Part shown: piece after piece, positions 15,745 through 27,900 of the stretch
Layout of the letters: every line of letters starts with the position of its first letter
Numbering within the stretch: the first letter of the stretch is position 1
Source of the DNA: a virus
Length of the DNA stretch: 64,000 nt
Direction: 5' to 3' (one strand)
Virus record (IMG/VR): IMGVR_UViG_3300032265_001317
Span: 28,159-92,158 of that record
Made by a program: the position numbers and the translations under genes
Notes under the pieces: model-generated
The model's database searches: none
What the model saw: only the letters and a program-made list of their open reading frames with translations
What the model was told of the DNA's origin: nothing

Positions 15745-17826
15745 ATGGGATTTGACGGAAGACGAAAAGGCAAATTACCGCATCCGGGTCCGTACCTGGC
15801 AGAGATAACAAACCATCTAGATTCTACTTATATGGGTAGATTAGAAGTTGCGTTAAAAAAAGGTACTCCTAGTAGCGCAGGTTCTCAAGGCGAAACATAC
15901 ATTGTAAAGTATCTAAGTCCATTTTATGGAATAGCACAAACACGATATCAAGGTAACAACTCCGGGTCATTTGACGATGTACAAAAAAGCTACGGCATGT
16001 GGATGATTCCGCCCGATGTAGGTTCAACAGTAATGGTTATATTCATTGAGGGTGATCCTAACGAAGGCTATTGGATTGGTTGTGCAATGAATGATACCTT
16101 CCAGAATCACATGGTTCCCGGAATAGCCGCCAGCGACAAAGTTATTATGACTCCGGAGCAACGCAAGAGATACGGTAGTGATTATTTGCCTGTTGCAGAG
16201 TTCTTGAAAAAGACACAAACAGGACAAAATCCAAACCCCGAATCCTATGCAAGACCAGTGCATCCTTTTGCCGATAGACTGCTAGCGCAAGGTTTATTAT
16301 TAGATAAAGTTCGTGGTGTAACATCCAGCAGTGCTCGACGTGACGTACCTAGTAGCGTTTTTGGAATAAGCACACCCGGCCCATTAGATCCTAATGGAAA
16401 AAAAGGAAAAGTAGGATACGATGGAAATAAACAAACTCCTGTAAGCAGACTTGGCGGTGCAACTTTTGTCATGGACGATGGAGATGTTAATGGCGAAAAT
16501 GAACTAGTTAGAATTAGAACAAGAACAGGACATCAAATTCTAATGCACAATAGTCACGATCTTATCTACATTGCCAACGCCGCAGGTACAGCCTGGATAG
16601 AAATGACCGCTCAAGGCAAAATAGATATCTATGCAGGGGATTCGGTCAGTATTCATAGCGAGGCTGATTTCAACTTCCGCGCCGATAGAGATATAAATTT
16701 GGAGGCTGGCAGAAATTTTAATGTCAACATAGGCAATGACCATAGTGTTAATCTTGTTGGTGATTATAGTTTTATTGCAAATGACGGAAAATTAAAATTT
16801 ACAGGTTCTTATGATAAAACAATAGGAACTGATATGAAAATGACTGTAGGATCTGCCCTACACATTGGATCGTCAAAGTTATATATGTCATCTGCAGGTA
16901 CACTTGATCTTAAAGGTTCTACTAATAATTTTACAGCCAGCGGCGACACAAATATTGCCAGCGGCGGCAATCATTTAGAAACTGCCGGAAAAATACATAT
17001 GAATGGTCCTGCAGCCGGGCAGGCCGCCGCCGCGACTGCGGCAAATGCTCCTAGCCCGTTGGGATTGTTTAACTTACCTAACAGAAGTGCCAGTGCTGGA
17101 TGGGGAGATGGCAACTATTATAATGCTGGCTCTATTGCTAGTATCATGCAACGTGTGCCAACTCACGAGCCCTGGGATCAACACGAAAACATCGATCCTG
17201 TTAGATTTACAAAAACTTTTACAGACACTGTAATTGGACAGTCACCGGGCGATGTTGCTAATTCATCTGCTAACCAGTCTTTCCCTCAGCCTAACAAAGA
17301 TGTTCCTGCAGACTGGAGTAAAGATTTAGATTTTATTAATAAAGTAAAGGATGTTTGTAAAGGACTTGGATGCAATTACATTGATTTATTATGTTGCATG
17401 CAATTTGAATCTGGCATGAATCCAGCACAACCTAACCTACAGGGCGGAAGTGCAACTGGATTGATTCAGTTCATTGAAAGTACTGCAAAAAATCTTGGAA
17501 CAACTACTGCATATCTAAGAACTCTGACTCGTGTACAACAGATGGATTGGGTAGAAAAATATTTCAAAGCTACTCCTATATCCAAGGTACCTAATCCAAC
17601 ATTGTCCGATGTTTACATGTGTATCCTAGGACCGGCCTATTGCGGCAAGCCAGACAACACGCCTGTGTATTCTAAACCGTCGCCCAACTACTACGGAAAC
17701 GCCGGACTTGATATAAACGGCGACGGAACCATTACCAAAGAAGAAGCAACAGCCAAAGGCCCTGCAACAAAACGTGCCTACGTAATGCAACAATTGGTCA
17801 ACGCTGGTGTTGAAAAACCCGGCTAA
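15745..17826 (+). CDS. 5: Baseplate hub/tail lysozyme gp5-like spike
   Basis: Cell-puncturing spike protein, 693 residues. The N-terminal part (about 15-140) is the OB-fold of gp5/VgrG proteins (HPGPYLAEITNHLDSTYMGR, YGMWMIPPDVGSTVMVIFIE). Residues about 240-420 contain VgrG-like beta-helix repeats. A C-terminal murein-hydrolase domain has MQFESGMNPA with likely catalytic E555 and ATGLIQF, typical of soluble lytic transglycosylases. Near the end a perfect EF-hand loop occurs (DINGDGTITKEE, D656-E667). In T4 gp5 the lysozyme is of another family and lies between the OB-fold and the helix, so this architecture differs. The hub role is secure and the enzyme class probable. Confidence 0.85.
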   Translation: MGFDGRRKGKLPHPGPYLAEITNHLDSTYMGRLEVALKKGTPSSAGSQGETYIVKYLSPFYGIAQTRYQGNNSGSFDDVQKSYGMWMIPPDVGSTVMVIFIEGDPNEGYWIGCAMNDTFQNHMVPGIAASDKVIMTPEQRKRYGSDYLPVAEFLKKTQTGQNPNPESYARPVHPFADRLLAQGLLLDKVRGVTSSSARRDVPSSVFGISTPGPLDPNGKKGKVGYDGNKQTPVSRLGGATFVMDDGDVNGENELVRIRTRTGHQILMHNSHDLIYIANAAGTAWIEMTAQGKIDIYAGDSVSIHSEADFNFRADRDINLEAGRNFNVNIGNDHSVNLVGDYSFIANDGKLKFTGSYDKTIGTDMKMTVGSALHIGSSKLYMSSAGTLDLKGSTNNFTASGDTNIASGGNHLETAGKIHMNGPAAGQAAAATAANAPSPLGLFNLPNRSASAGWGDGNYYNAGSIASIMQRVPTHEPWDQHENIDPVRFTKTFTDTVIGQSPGDVANSSANQSFPQPNKDVPADWSKDLDFINKVKDVCKGLGCNYIDLLCCMQFESGMNPAQPNLQGGSATGLIQFIESTAKNLGTTTAYLRTLTRVQQMDWVEKYFKATPISKVPNPTLSDVYMCILGPAYCGKPDNTPVYSKPSPNYYGNAGLDINGDGTITKEEATAKGPATKRAYVMQQLVNAGVEKPG

Positions 17827-17834
17827 TTTAGGAC

Positions 17835-17842
17835 AATAAATA
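17835..17842 (+). promoter_or_regulatory. T4-type late promoter element
   Basis: AATAAATA just before gene 25 (ATG at 17847). It is very close to the start, so transcripts from it would serve gene 6 and beyond rather than gene 25 itself. Confidence 0.3.
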
Positions 17843-17846
17843 CAGT

Positions 17847-18281
17847 ATGCCATACAAGTCTAAAGAAATCACTAATGCTAGATCAATAAATCAAGCGACC
17901 ACACAAGAAAGCCACTTTTATAAAGGGTTTAGTTCTGTAGGGGATACCTCTTTTGGTACACGTCTTTATGATTTTGAATTAGTAAAACAAGACATCATCA
18001 ATAATTTTAACACTCGTAAAGGTGAAAGATTAATGGATCCCGAGTTTGGCTGTGTTATTTGGGATCTGCTAATGGAACCGTTAACTGATAGCGTAAGAGA
18101 ACAGCTGACTACGGATATTGCGGCAATTTGTAATAAAGATCCTAGAGTATATCCAACACAAATTAAACTTACCGAGCTTGATTCTGGGTTCCTATTAGAG
18201 CTCACACTGGTGCTAAGACAAACTAACCAATCTTCAAATTTAAGATTAACTTTTGATCAAAGTATTGGACTACAACAATAA
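17847..18281 (+). CDS. 25: Baseplate wedge protein gp25
   Basis: 144 residues (T4: 132) of the gp25/lysozyme-like wedge family that docks the sheath onto the baseplate. Signature: DIINNFNTRKGERLMDPEFG, then VYPTQIKLTE. It follows the gp5 gene by about 20 bases and precedes gp6, as in many T4-like late clusters. Confidence 0.93.
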   Translation: MPYKSKEITNARSINQATTQESHFYKGFSSVGDTSFGTRLYDFELVKQDIINNFNTRKGERLMDPEFGCVIWDLLMEPLTDSVREQLTTDIAAICNKDPRVYPTQIKLTELDSGFLLELTLVLRQTNQSSNLRLTFDQSIGLQQ

Positions 18282-18301
18282 TGTACCTACTTTATCTAAC
18301 A

Positions 18302-18309
18302 AATAAATA
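18302..18309 (+). promoter_or_regulatory. T4-type late promoter element
   Basis: AATAAATA in the 48-bp gap, 21 bp before the gene 6 start. Confidence 0.4.
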
Positions 18310-18329
18310 TGGTATAACCGAAAAAAACT

Positions 18330-21300
18330 ATGATTCCATCAACCAACAGTAAACTTTTAGTCGCAGAAGATTGGAAAAAGATATATCAATCTTTTAGAAA
18401 TGCTGACTTTAAAAGCTATGATTTTGAAACATTAAGAAGAACAATGATAACCTATCTTCAGGAAAATTATCCTGAAGATTTCAACGACTTTATTGATTCA
18501 AGCGAATACATTGCTCTTATTGATCTAATTGCCTATTTGGGTCAAAACCTAAGTTTCCGCATTGACCTAAACGCCCGTGAAAACTTCTTGGAAACTGCAC
18601 AGCGCCGGGATAGCATACTGCGTTTGGCACAGTTAGTTAGCTATGTACCTAAGCGTAATACTCCTGCCAGCGGCTTTTTGAAATTAACGGCAGTATCTAC
18701 TACAGATAATGTTATTGACAACAACGGAATTAATCTAGCAAATACAACTGTAGGATGGAATGACAGCACAAATATCAGCTGGTATCAACAGTTTATAACC
18801 ATAATGAATAGCGCAATGCCTAGCAGTTATACATTTGGAAATCCTTATGGCAGAAGCACAATCAATGGAGTGTTGACAGAACGATATAAAATTAACAGTT
18901 CGAATACTGACGTGCCGTTGTACAGTTTCCAAAAAAATATCAACGGTTCCAGCATGAGTTTTGAAGTAGTCAGTTGTTCTTTTGAAGGATCAACCACTGT
19001 ATACGAAGAAGCACCTAAGCCTGCTAATATGTTTGGATTTTTGTATCAAAACGACAATAAAGGTTCGTCAAGTCCAAATACTGGATTCTTTGCACATTTC
19101 CGCCAAGGCGCATTAAGCCTATCAAATTTTAGTCTTGACAATCCTGTACCTAATGAAATTGTTGGAGTTAACACTTCAAACATTAACGATACTGATGTAT
19201 GGTTATGGCAGTTAGATGCCAACAACAATTATACAACACTATGGACTAAAGTCAATGCCCTGGTAGGTAGTAACATTATCTATAACAGTTTGAATAATGA
19301 TATTAGAAATATCTATAGTGTAACAACTAGAGATCAAGATCAGATTGATTTAAACTTTGCCGACGGCAGTTTTGGTAACTTGCCTAAAGGTCAATTCAGT
19401 TTATTTTACCGTCAAAGTAATGGATCAACATATACAATTAAACCAGAGCAGATGTCTGGTATTGTTGTGCAAATTCCTTATAAAAATAAATCTGGACAAC
19501 AGCATACGCTTACCTTAACTCTTTCTTTACAGTACACAGTTAACAATAGCACAGGTCCAGAATCTAATACAAACATTAGAACCAAAGCACCGCAAACTTA
19601 CTATACACAAAATCGTATGGTAACTGGTGAGGATTATAATATTGTTCCATTGACACTGGGAAGTAACATATTAAAAGTAAAAAGTATTGCCCGTGTAACA
19701 GGCGGACTTAGCAAATATTTTGATCTTTCAGATGTCACAGGAAAATACAGTCAGACAAATATTTTTGCATCTGACGGAATGGTATATCAACAAAATCAAG
19801 AACAAAAATTTGAGTTTACTTTTACTACACGAAATGATGTGTTCTCTGTGGTTAAGAAGAAACTTGAACCTATTGTGTCTTCGCCGTCATTGAGATCATT
19901 TTATTTAGATAGATATGATAGACCCAATCTTGGCAGTTTGAATTTAACATGGGTAAATGTTAATACTGTATCAAATCAATCTAAGGGATATCTGCAATCG
20001 GCATCGTCTCCGGTGGCTGTTGGAGAGTTTAACGATAGTAATTTAAGATATCTTACTGTGGGAGCATTAATTAAATTTGCACCACCTACCGGGCAATATT
20101 TTTCTTCGAGTGGAAAATTAACCACTGTACGTTCTTCTGATACTACCGACTATAGATGGGCTACTGTAATTTCTGTTACCGGCGATGGTAGCAATTCTGG
20201 ATTAGGCACATTAAGTGATGGCACCGGTCCTATCGCGTTAAGTGATGTTATTGATTCCGATGCAGTACCTATTGAAATTATTCCAAAATTTGTCAGCACC
20301 TATGCTTATAGCTTTGAATCAGAAATTGTTAACCTATGTTTGGCAAAAAGTAATTTTGGTTTGAGTTTTGATGCTCTTGCTAGAAAATGGAACATTATTG
20401 CAGATACAAACTTAGACTTGATTAACGGATTTAATTTAGAATATCAAAACGATGTTACTAATAATAATCTAGATGCCAGCTGGATGATTGCATTCGTATG
20501 GCAAGGTGCTAGCTACCAGGTAACATACAGAGTTACAGATTACATATTTGAAAGCGAAAGAGAAACAGCATTTTTTGTCGATTCAACAAACATCAATTAT
20601 GACTTTGTAAACGATACTGTAATCAAAGATAAAATTTCTGTATTAGGTATTAATACAAGTCCAATGAATTACGGCAACGCAGAAGTAACTATTGCATCTG
20701 TAGGGGCTTACGGCAGTATAAAATCTTTCAACATAGTTAATAGTGGAACTGGATTTGTATCAACTCCTTCTCTTAGCTTTGCTAACGGTCGTAATGGATA
20801 TTTTATTCCTATACTTAAAAATGGTTCTATAAGCAGTGTTTACATTGTAAATTCAGGAACAGCATATACTGTAGGCGATTCGGCAATTATTCAAGCATCA
20901 GACTCTGCTTACTCAACATTGCCGTTAGGTGCAGATTTTAATTGGCAAGTTGATTCTGCTATTGTTGAATCTGACGGATATGTTGAACCAAAAAAAGTTA
21001 AGGTAAGTTTTTATGATTATAATAATTCAGGACAAATATCCGACCCTGATACGTTTAAATCTATTGTTGCACCCTCTTCGTTAAATCCAACAACAGGATA
21101 CCAAGACAAGTTTGTTTATTTCCAAACACTTTCAAATGGAAATAGATATCAACTTTCTACAGAAACATTTATTGCTTACCCTACTCCGGCTGATGCTGAT
21201 GATGCAATAACAGCAGGAACGATCACTCCTGCTACCGGAGATTTATTCTATTTTTATAATAGTGCATACGATGTTGTTAATACCTATTCGTTATCAACTG

Positions 21301-21995
21301 TAACCAATTTACATTCTTGGATATATCAACCGTCGTATTTTGCTCGCCCAGGCAGAACAGGATTGAAATTCCATTATGTGCATAACAGTGGTGAAAATAG
21401 AAGAATAGATCCTAGCAAGAGTAATATAATTGATATCTATATGCTAACTGCTGATTATGATTCGGCTTTTAGAACATGGTTAACCACAGGCACCGGAACT
21501 AAACCTTTGCCTCCTACAACCCAGAGCCTAGAAAGCAATTACGGAACATCTTTGGAATTGCAAAAAACCATTAGCGATGAAATTATTTTTCAGCCAGTAA
21601 ATTATGTAGTATTGTTTGGAACAGAAGCTGATATAAATCTGCAAGCAACATTTAAGGCAGTTCAAAGTCCATCTAGTACAATGAGTTCTAACTCGTTGAT
21701 AACAGGAATACTTGATGCAATAAACAGTTTCTTTGCACTAGAAAATTGGGAGTTTGGTCAAAGTTTTCACTTCAGTGAATTATCAACCTATGTTATGAAT
21801 TTAATGACTCCTGATATTACTAACTTTATAATTGTGCCAAAAATAAATTCGTTTGGTGGCCTATACGAAATATCATGTCAGACAAATCAAATTTTTATCA
21901 GCGGAACCTCTGCATCAGACATACAAATAATTAGTGCAATTACAGCATCACAGTTATTATCTACTGCAACCATTGTAACAAGTATCGGATCATAA
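18330..21995 (+). CDS. 6: Baseplate wedge protein gp6 (enlarged)
   Basis: The N-terminal ~130 residues carry the gp6 signature (DWKKIYQSFRNADFKSYDFE, YLQENYPEDFNDFIDSSEYI, IDLIAYLGQNLSFRIDLNAR). Gp6 forms the ring that joins the baseplate wedges. At 1221 residues it is almost twice T4 gp6 (660). The extra sequence includes a segment around residues 800-850 (ASVGAYGSIKSFNIVNSGTG, FVSTPSLSF) resembling the Gly-rich beta modules in the giant protein that follows. It is followed after 3 bases by the giant gene. Confidence 0.88.
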   Translation: MIPSTNSKLLVAEDWKKIYQSFRNADFKSYDFETLRRTMITYLQENYPEDFNDFIDSSEYIALIDLIAYLGQNLSFRIDLNARENFLETAQRRDSILRLAQLVSYVPKRNTPASGFLKLTAVSTTDNVIDNNGINLANTTVGWNDSTNISWYQQFITIMNSAMPSSYTFGNPYGRSTINGVLTERYKINSSNTDVPLYSFQKNINGSSMSFEVVSCSFEGSTTVYEEAPKPANMFGFLYQNDNKGSSSPNTGFFAHFRQGALSLSNFSLDNPVPNEIVGVNTSNINDTDVWLWQLDANNNYTTLWTKVNALVGSNIIYNSLNNDIRNIYSVTTRDQDQIDLNFADGSFGNLPKGQFSLFYRQSNGSTYTIKPEQMSGIVVQIPYKNKSGQQHTLTLTLSLQYTVNNSTGPESNTNIRTKAPQTYYTQNRMVTGEDYNIVPLTLGSNILKVKSIARVTGGLSKYFDLSDVTGKYSQTNIFASDGMVYQQNQEQKFEFTFTTRNDVFSVVKKKLEPIVSSPSLRSFYLDRYDRPNLGSLNLTWVNVNTVSNQSKGYLQSASSPVAVGEFNDSNLRYLTVGALIKFAPPTGQYFSSSGKLTTVRSSDTTDYRWATVISVTGDGSNSGLGTLSDGTGPIALSDVIDSDAVPIEIIPKFVSTYAYSFESEIVNLCLAKSNFGLSFDALARKWNIIADTNLDLINGFNLEYQNDVTNNNLDASWMIAFVWQGASYQVTYRVTDYIFESERETAFFVDSTNINYDFVNDTVIKDKISVLGINTSPMNYGNAEVTIASVGAYGSIKSFNIVNSGTGFVSTPSLSFANGRNGYFIPILKNGSISSVYIVNSGTAYTVGDSAIIQASDSAYSTLPLGADFNWQVDSAIVESDGYVEPKKVKVSFYDYNNSGQISDPDTFKSIVAPSSLNPTTGYQDKFVYFQTLSNGNRYQLSTETFIAYPTPADADDAITAGTITPATGDLFYFYNSAYDVVNTYSLSTVTNLHSWIYQPSYFARPGRTGLKFHYVHNSGENRRIDPSKSNIIDIYMLTADYDSAFRTWLTTGTGTKPLPPTTQSLESNYGTSLELQKTISDEIIFQPVNYVVLFGTEADINLQATFKAVQSPSSTMSSNSLITGILDAINSFFALENWEFGQSFHFSELSTYVMNLMTPDITNFIIVPKINSFGGLYEISCQTNQIFISGTSASDIQIISAITASQLLSTATIVTSIGS

Positions 21996-21998
21996 AGA

Positions 21999-24900
21999 AT
22001 GGCTAATTCAATCAAAACAATTAATTTGTTGCCCGAGTTTTTAAGAACAGATAAAAATAGCAAATTTTTATCTAGCACTGTTGACCAATGGATTAAAAAA
22101 CCAGAACTAGAACGTATTGATGGATACGTGGGATCTACATTGACTCCTACTTACAATTCTACTGCCGATGTTTATATTTCAGAATCGTTGCCTTTAAGAA
22201 AACAATATCAACTTGAACCTGCGGTTGTAATAAAAGATAATCAAAGTATTGTAACTGGTGCAGTAGCCATTGACGACCTTGTTAACGAAATTTCTATCAA
22301 AGGTGGACAAACAGGAAATTTTGACAAACTATTTAGAAGTGAATTTTATTCGTACGATCCGCATATTGATTTGGATAAGCTAGTTAACTATACTGAATAT
22401 TATTGGTTAACAACTGGTCCAAATACTGTTGTTATAAGTGGACAACCTACAAATACAACAAGTACGTTTACCGTGGTTGATAATGAAGTTAAATCTGCAT
22501 TTATTTTTACACCTAACGGACTAACACCAAACCCGATTGTTACCTTGTATAGAGGAAATACATATAATTTTGAAATAAGTTCAGTATATAAATTTTATGT
22601 AAAAACTGATTCATCATCTGGTCCTTTTGGTTTGTTAACTAGAAATATAACAAATAACGGAATTACAACTGGCACTATTACATTAACGGTTGATCAATAC
22701 ACTCCTGAAACTTTATATTATATTTCTGAAACAGATGACAAGGTACAAGGACAATTTGTTATTAAAGATTCTACACAAAATTCGATAATTGATGTAGAAA
22801 AAGAAGTTATTGGGAAAAAGAGTTATAGATCAGGAACCGGAATTGAATTATCAAACGGAATGAAAGTTCGTTTTGGTGGAACGGTTATCCCTGAATCATA
22901 TCAAAATAAAGAATACTGGGTAGAAGGTGTTGGTGAATCTATTAGCTTGATAGATTATGAATTATTATCATCCCCTGAGGCAATGGCCAGTGTATTTGAC
23001 GAAAACTTTGATGCTACTGGATTTGACGATTATCCGTTTGATAATTTTAAAACACTGCCGATTACCCCCGAGTATATTACTATTAATCGTGCCAGTAAAG
23101 ATTTAAATCCATGGTCTAGATACAATCGATGGGTTCATTCGGATGTAATTAGAATTAGTGCAGAAGCATCTGGGCAAGATCCGGTATATTCAGTTAACCT
23201 TAGGGCAAAACGTCCTATTATTGAATTTAAAGCAGATTTAAAATTATATAATTTTGGAACAACTGGTGCAACAAACGTTGACCTAATTGACAATGTGACG
23301 CACGATGCATTTTCAGCTGTCGAAGGATCTGCTGGATATTATGTTGACGGACTTTTATTACAACAAGGGCAACGAATTATATTCAATGCAGATACTGATT
23401 CAACTGTAAGAGAAAAAATCTACGAAGTAAATTATGTTACTGTTAACGGATATAAATCAAGATTACAATTAGTTCCTGTAACCACAAGCATTTCCGGATG
23501 TTCTGTTTCTGTAAATTACGGAAATGATTTTGCAGGTACTGCATGGTGGTACAACGGATCTAATTGGGTATATGCTCAACAACATAACAAACTTAATCAA
23601 GCTCCTTTATTTGATTTATTTGACAAAAATGGTTATAGTTACAGCGATACCACTGCTTATCAAAGTAATTTTAGTGGAACTAAAATATTTGGTTACGAAG
23701 TAGGTACCAACGGTGCTAATGATGCTGTATTAGGGTTTCCTTTAAAATATAAAAATAGTGTAGGCGTTGGTAGCTATCTTTTTAAAAATTATTTTACTAC
23801 AGATCAAATTTCTGTTTCAGTTAATAACGTTGAAACTATTAGTGTATCAGCAGGGCAAACATTTTTAAAATTTGCTCACGCCGCAGGCGATGTATATTCA
23901 AATGTATGGACAGCCACTGAGCCATATCCTATTCCGTTGAACGCAAATGGATATTATGATACACCTTTAGGACTTACAAATAATCCACTAAACGGACCTA
24001 TTTCTAATTTTACTCTAAGTGAAATCAGCGATCATCTTGGAACTGCTGTTGCTAGATTGCCTAACTTTGTAGGAGCATTCCCAGGAGTTAGTAATTTACG
24101 TGACAGGCCAGATGTTGCTAGATATGCCAGCAGATTAATTTCAAATGCAAATCCTATGGCATTTGCACATTTGTTTATTGGTAAAAAAGAACACAGCATC
24201 GTTGATGCAGTTACAAAAGTAGGCGACCAATACAATCAATTTAAAATGTCATTTTTGAATAAAATGATATCAGTTGGAAATCTTAACAATCCAATTGCAT
24301 CAGTTGATACAATTTTAGCAGAATTAAATTTAGGAAAAAATTTACAATCTCCTTATTTCTTATCTGATATGATTGCCTATGGCAATGACAAAGTAACCAG
24401 ACAATGGACTGTAAAAAATATTAGAAATACAGTCTACCCTATTTCTGCTGACTTTGATCCTGTTGCTTTAGGTTTAAGATCGGTACTAGTTTATTTGAAT
24501 GGATCTCAACTGGTATTAGGGCAAGATTATAATTTTATTACCAACGATTCATCAATAGAAATTTTAACCACATTAATGCTGGGCGATGTAATTACAGTTA
24601 ATGATTATGCTACAACCGAAGGGTGCTTTGTACCGCCTACTCCGACCAAACTTGGATTATATCCTAAATTTAAACCAGCAAAATACATTGACGATACCTA
24701 TGCTACACCGACACCTGTAATCCAGTGCCACGATGGTAGCATAATGGTTGCCTATAACGATTTTAGAGATGACATTGTTCTTGAATTAGAAAAACGAATT
24801 TACAATAATATTAAGGCAGTATATCAAACAGAACTATTTGATATTAATTCTGTAATACCCGGCGCATTCAGAAATAGTGAGTATACATTAGCCGACTGTA

Positions 24901-27900
24901 ATTCTATATTAATTAACGATTTTATTAAATGGTCTGGTTTTTATGGAATTGAGTACACAGAAAATTCTACCTTCGATCCAGACAATTCTTTCACATGGAA
25001 TTATTCTGGTAGTACCAACAAGTTATTATCTATACAAGTTGATGGAAACTGGAGAGCAGTTTATAAATTCTTCTACGATACTGATCGCCCTCACACCGCA
25101 CCGTGGGAAATGCTAGGATTAACTGCTATGCCTGATTGGTGGGAGTCGTTGTATGGTCCTGCCCCGTATACCAACGGTAACTTATTATTATGGGAAGATT
25201 TAGAAAAAGGATTAATAAAATATCCTAGCGGTTGGGTACGTGATCCTATATATGCTAGACCCGATTTGAGAAATATTATACCGGTAGACGAAGGCGGCAA
25301 TTTACTTGATCCTACGGTATTATTAAGTGAGTACACACCATACAGTGTTAGACAAAATTGGAAATTTGGTGACCTAGGACCTGCAGAAACAGCATGGCGC
25401 CGTAGTAGCCATTGGCCTTTTGCGTTACAAAAATTATTAGCATTATTAAAACCTGCTAGCTATGCATCATTAATGTATGATCCTAGTAGGATGACACAAA
25501 ATAAAGCAGGACAGTGGTCGTACGATATTGCCGGGTCTTTCTTAAATCCTAAAAATGTAAAAATATTTGATACACTTACTACTTTAACAAGCGGTTATAG
25601 CGTATTACTTGTTGAATCAGGTAAACAGAGATCTGTTAATTACGTCAACGAGTTAACACAAGATTTAAATTTTTTCGATATTAATTTATTTCACAAAGTA
25701 GGCGGATTTGTCAACAAGGGAAATTTACAAATTGTTATCGATGCATACGAGCCAACCAGCACTGGCCCGGGTGCATTGCTTCCTCAAGAAAATTATCAAT
25801 TATATCTTAATACCAGTAACCCAGTTAATACAACAAGTATTTCTGGTTTAATTATACAAAAAGTCGACGGCAAATTTGTTATAAAAGGGTATGACAAGTA
25901 TCGTCCTTACTTCACAGTATATACTCCTGTAAGAAATAGTTCAACTCCAACATTAAGTGTTGGAGGAATCAGTTCACCATATATAAATTGGTCTGCTGGT
26001 ACAGCCGATGCAGGAGCATCTAATCTTAATTCGATAGATCTTACAACAGCCAATAGCTCTCCTGTTGGCAAGTTTTATAAAACAGGACAGATTGTTAACT
26101 ACGGTAATAGATATTATATAGTAATTAAAGATCACTATGCTGAGAGTGTGTTCAATGTAGCTTATTATCAGTCACTTCCATCGTTGCCTATCTCGGGAGG
26201 CGCAACAGTTCAAACATATTATAAGTTTGACAAGGTAGGAGTAAGAATTCCTTATGGAACACAGTTTGATAACATACAACAAGTGTATGATTTTATTGTT
26301 GGCTACGGCGACTGGTTGTCAGATCAGGGATTTATTTTTAATCAATATAATTCAACTTTAAATTCTGTATTAGATTGGAATTTCACTGCTAAAGAATTTT
26401 TATATTGGACTACACAAAATTGGGCCAATAATAGTATTATTGCTCTTAGCCCGTTTGCGGATCAACTTCAATTTAAATTTAGCAATAGTGTTGTAGATAA
26501 TATTTTTGATAGTTTTTATGATTACGGAATTTTAAAAGAAAATGGTCTCGAATTTCCTAAAAATAATTTAAATATCGGCAGGGACGAAGGTGTTTGTACT
26601 ATTAGATCTATAAACACCACAGAAGGAATTTATTTTGCACAATTAAATTCTGTACAAAAAGAACACGCCATGGTGTTTGATAACACCACAGTTTTCAACG
26701 ATACTATCTATGACATTGAAACTGGATATCGTCAACGCCGCGTAAAATTAATTGGGTTTAGAACTGCCAACTGGAATGGAGATTATTTCACTCCTGGATT
26801 TGTGTACGACACAGCTCAAATATCTACCTGGGCCCAATTTACTGATTACAAATACGGCGAAGTTGTAAGATTTAACAGCAAATATTATTCAGCAATACAA
26901 GATGTTATTGGATCCAGTAAATTTGATTTTACTAAATGGGTGTTACTCGGAAGCAAGCCTGTAGCAGAATTAATTCCTAACTTTGATTACAAAATTAATC
27001 AGTTTGAAGATTTTTATAGTCTTGACATTGACAACTTTGACAGTAACCAACAAGAGCTTGCACAGCACTTGGTTGGATATACACCACGAGTATATCTAAA
27101 TAATATCTTTATTAATCCTATTGCACAATATAAATTCTATCAAGGATTTATTAAAGAAAAAGGATCAAAAAATTCTATTATCAAATTAAGTAAAGCCAGT
27201 ATACAAAATCAGCAAGGATCAATTTCTTTTAATGAAGAATGGGCATTTAGAGTTGGTAGTTATGGTTCTTACGAAACGTACAACGAAATAGAAACTACTC
27301 TACATGAAGGAAGTTTCAAATCAAATCCTCAGGCAATTAACTTTGTAGATACTGTGCCAGTAGTTCCTGATGATTTATTATTGTATAAAACTCCTGGCAA
27401 TTTAGCTATAGTTCCTGATGATTATGTTCCTTCTAGCACGTTTGTAACAACATCAACTTCTAATTTTGAATTAATGACAGCGGGCTATGTAAATCTAAAC
27501 GATGTTACATCTACTGCTTATAATGAAGATAGTTTTATTGCCATTGCCAATACTCGTGCATTAAACGATGGTGAAGTTATATGGCTAGGAAATACCAATA
27601 ATGGTGATTGGGATGTTCGTAGATATCAAAGATCTACAGCCGGTATTATTTCCGTACAGATATATAATCCTGCAGAAAGTATTTCTTTCTCAACTGATGT
27701 TCCACACGAATTGAGCATAGGAGAAATTATTTCTGTATCTCAATATGACGACCAAGTCAATGGGGTATATCGAGTAATTGACATATTGTCAAGAACAGAG
27801 TTTGTTGTATCTTCTACACTTTCTTTTATTACTACATTTACTACAGATTCTCCAGGTCTGTTATTCAGCTTCAAAAGTGTTAGATATAGTAATTTTGATT

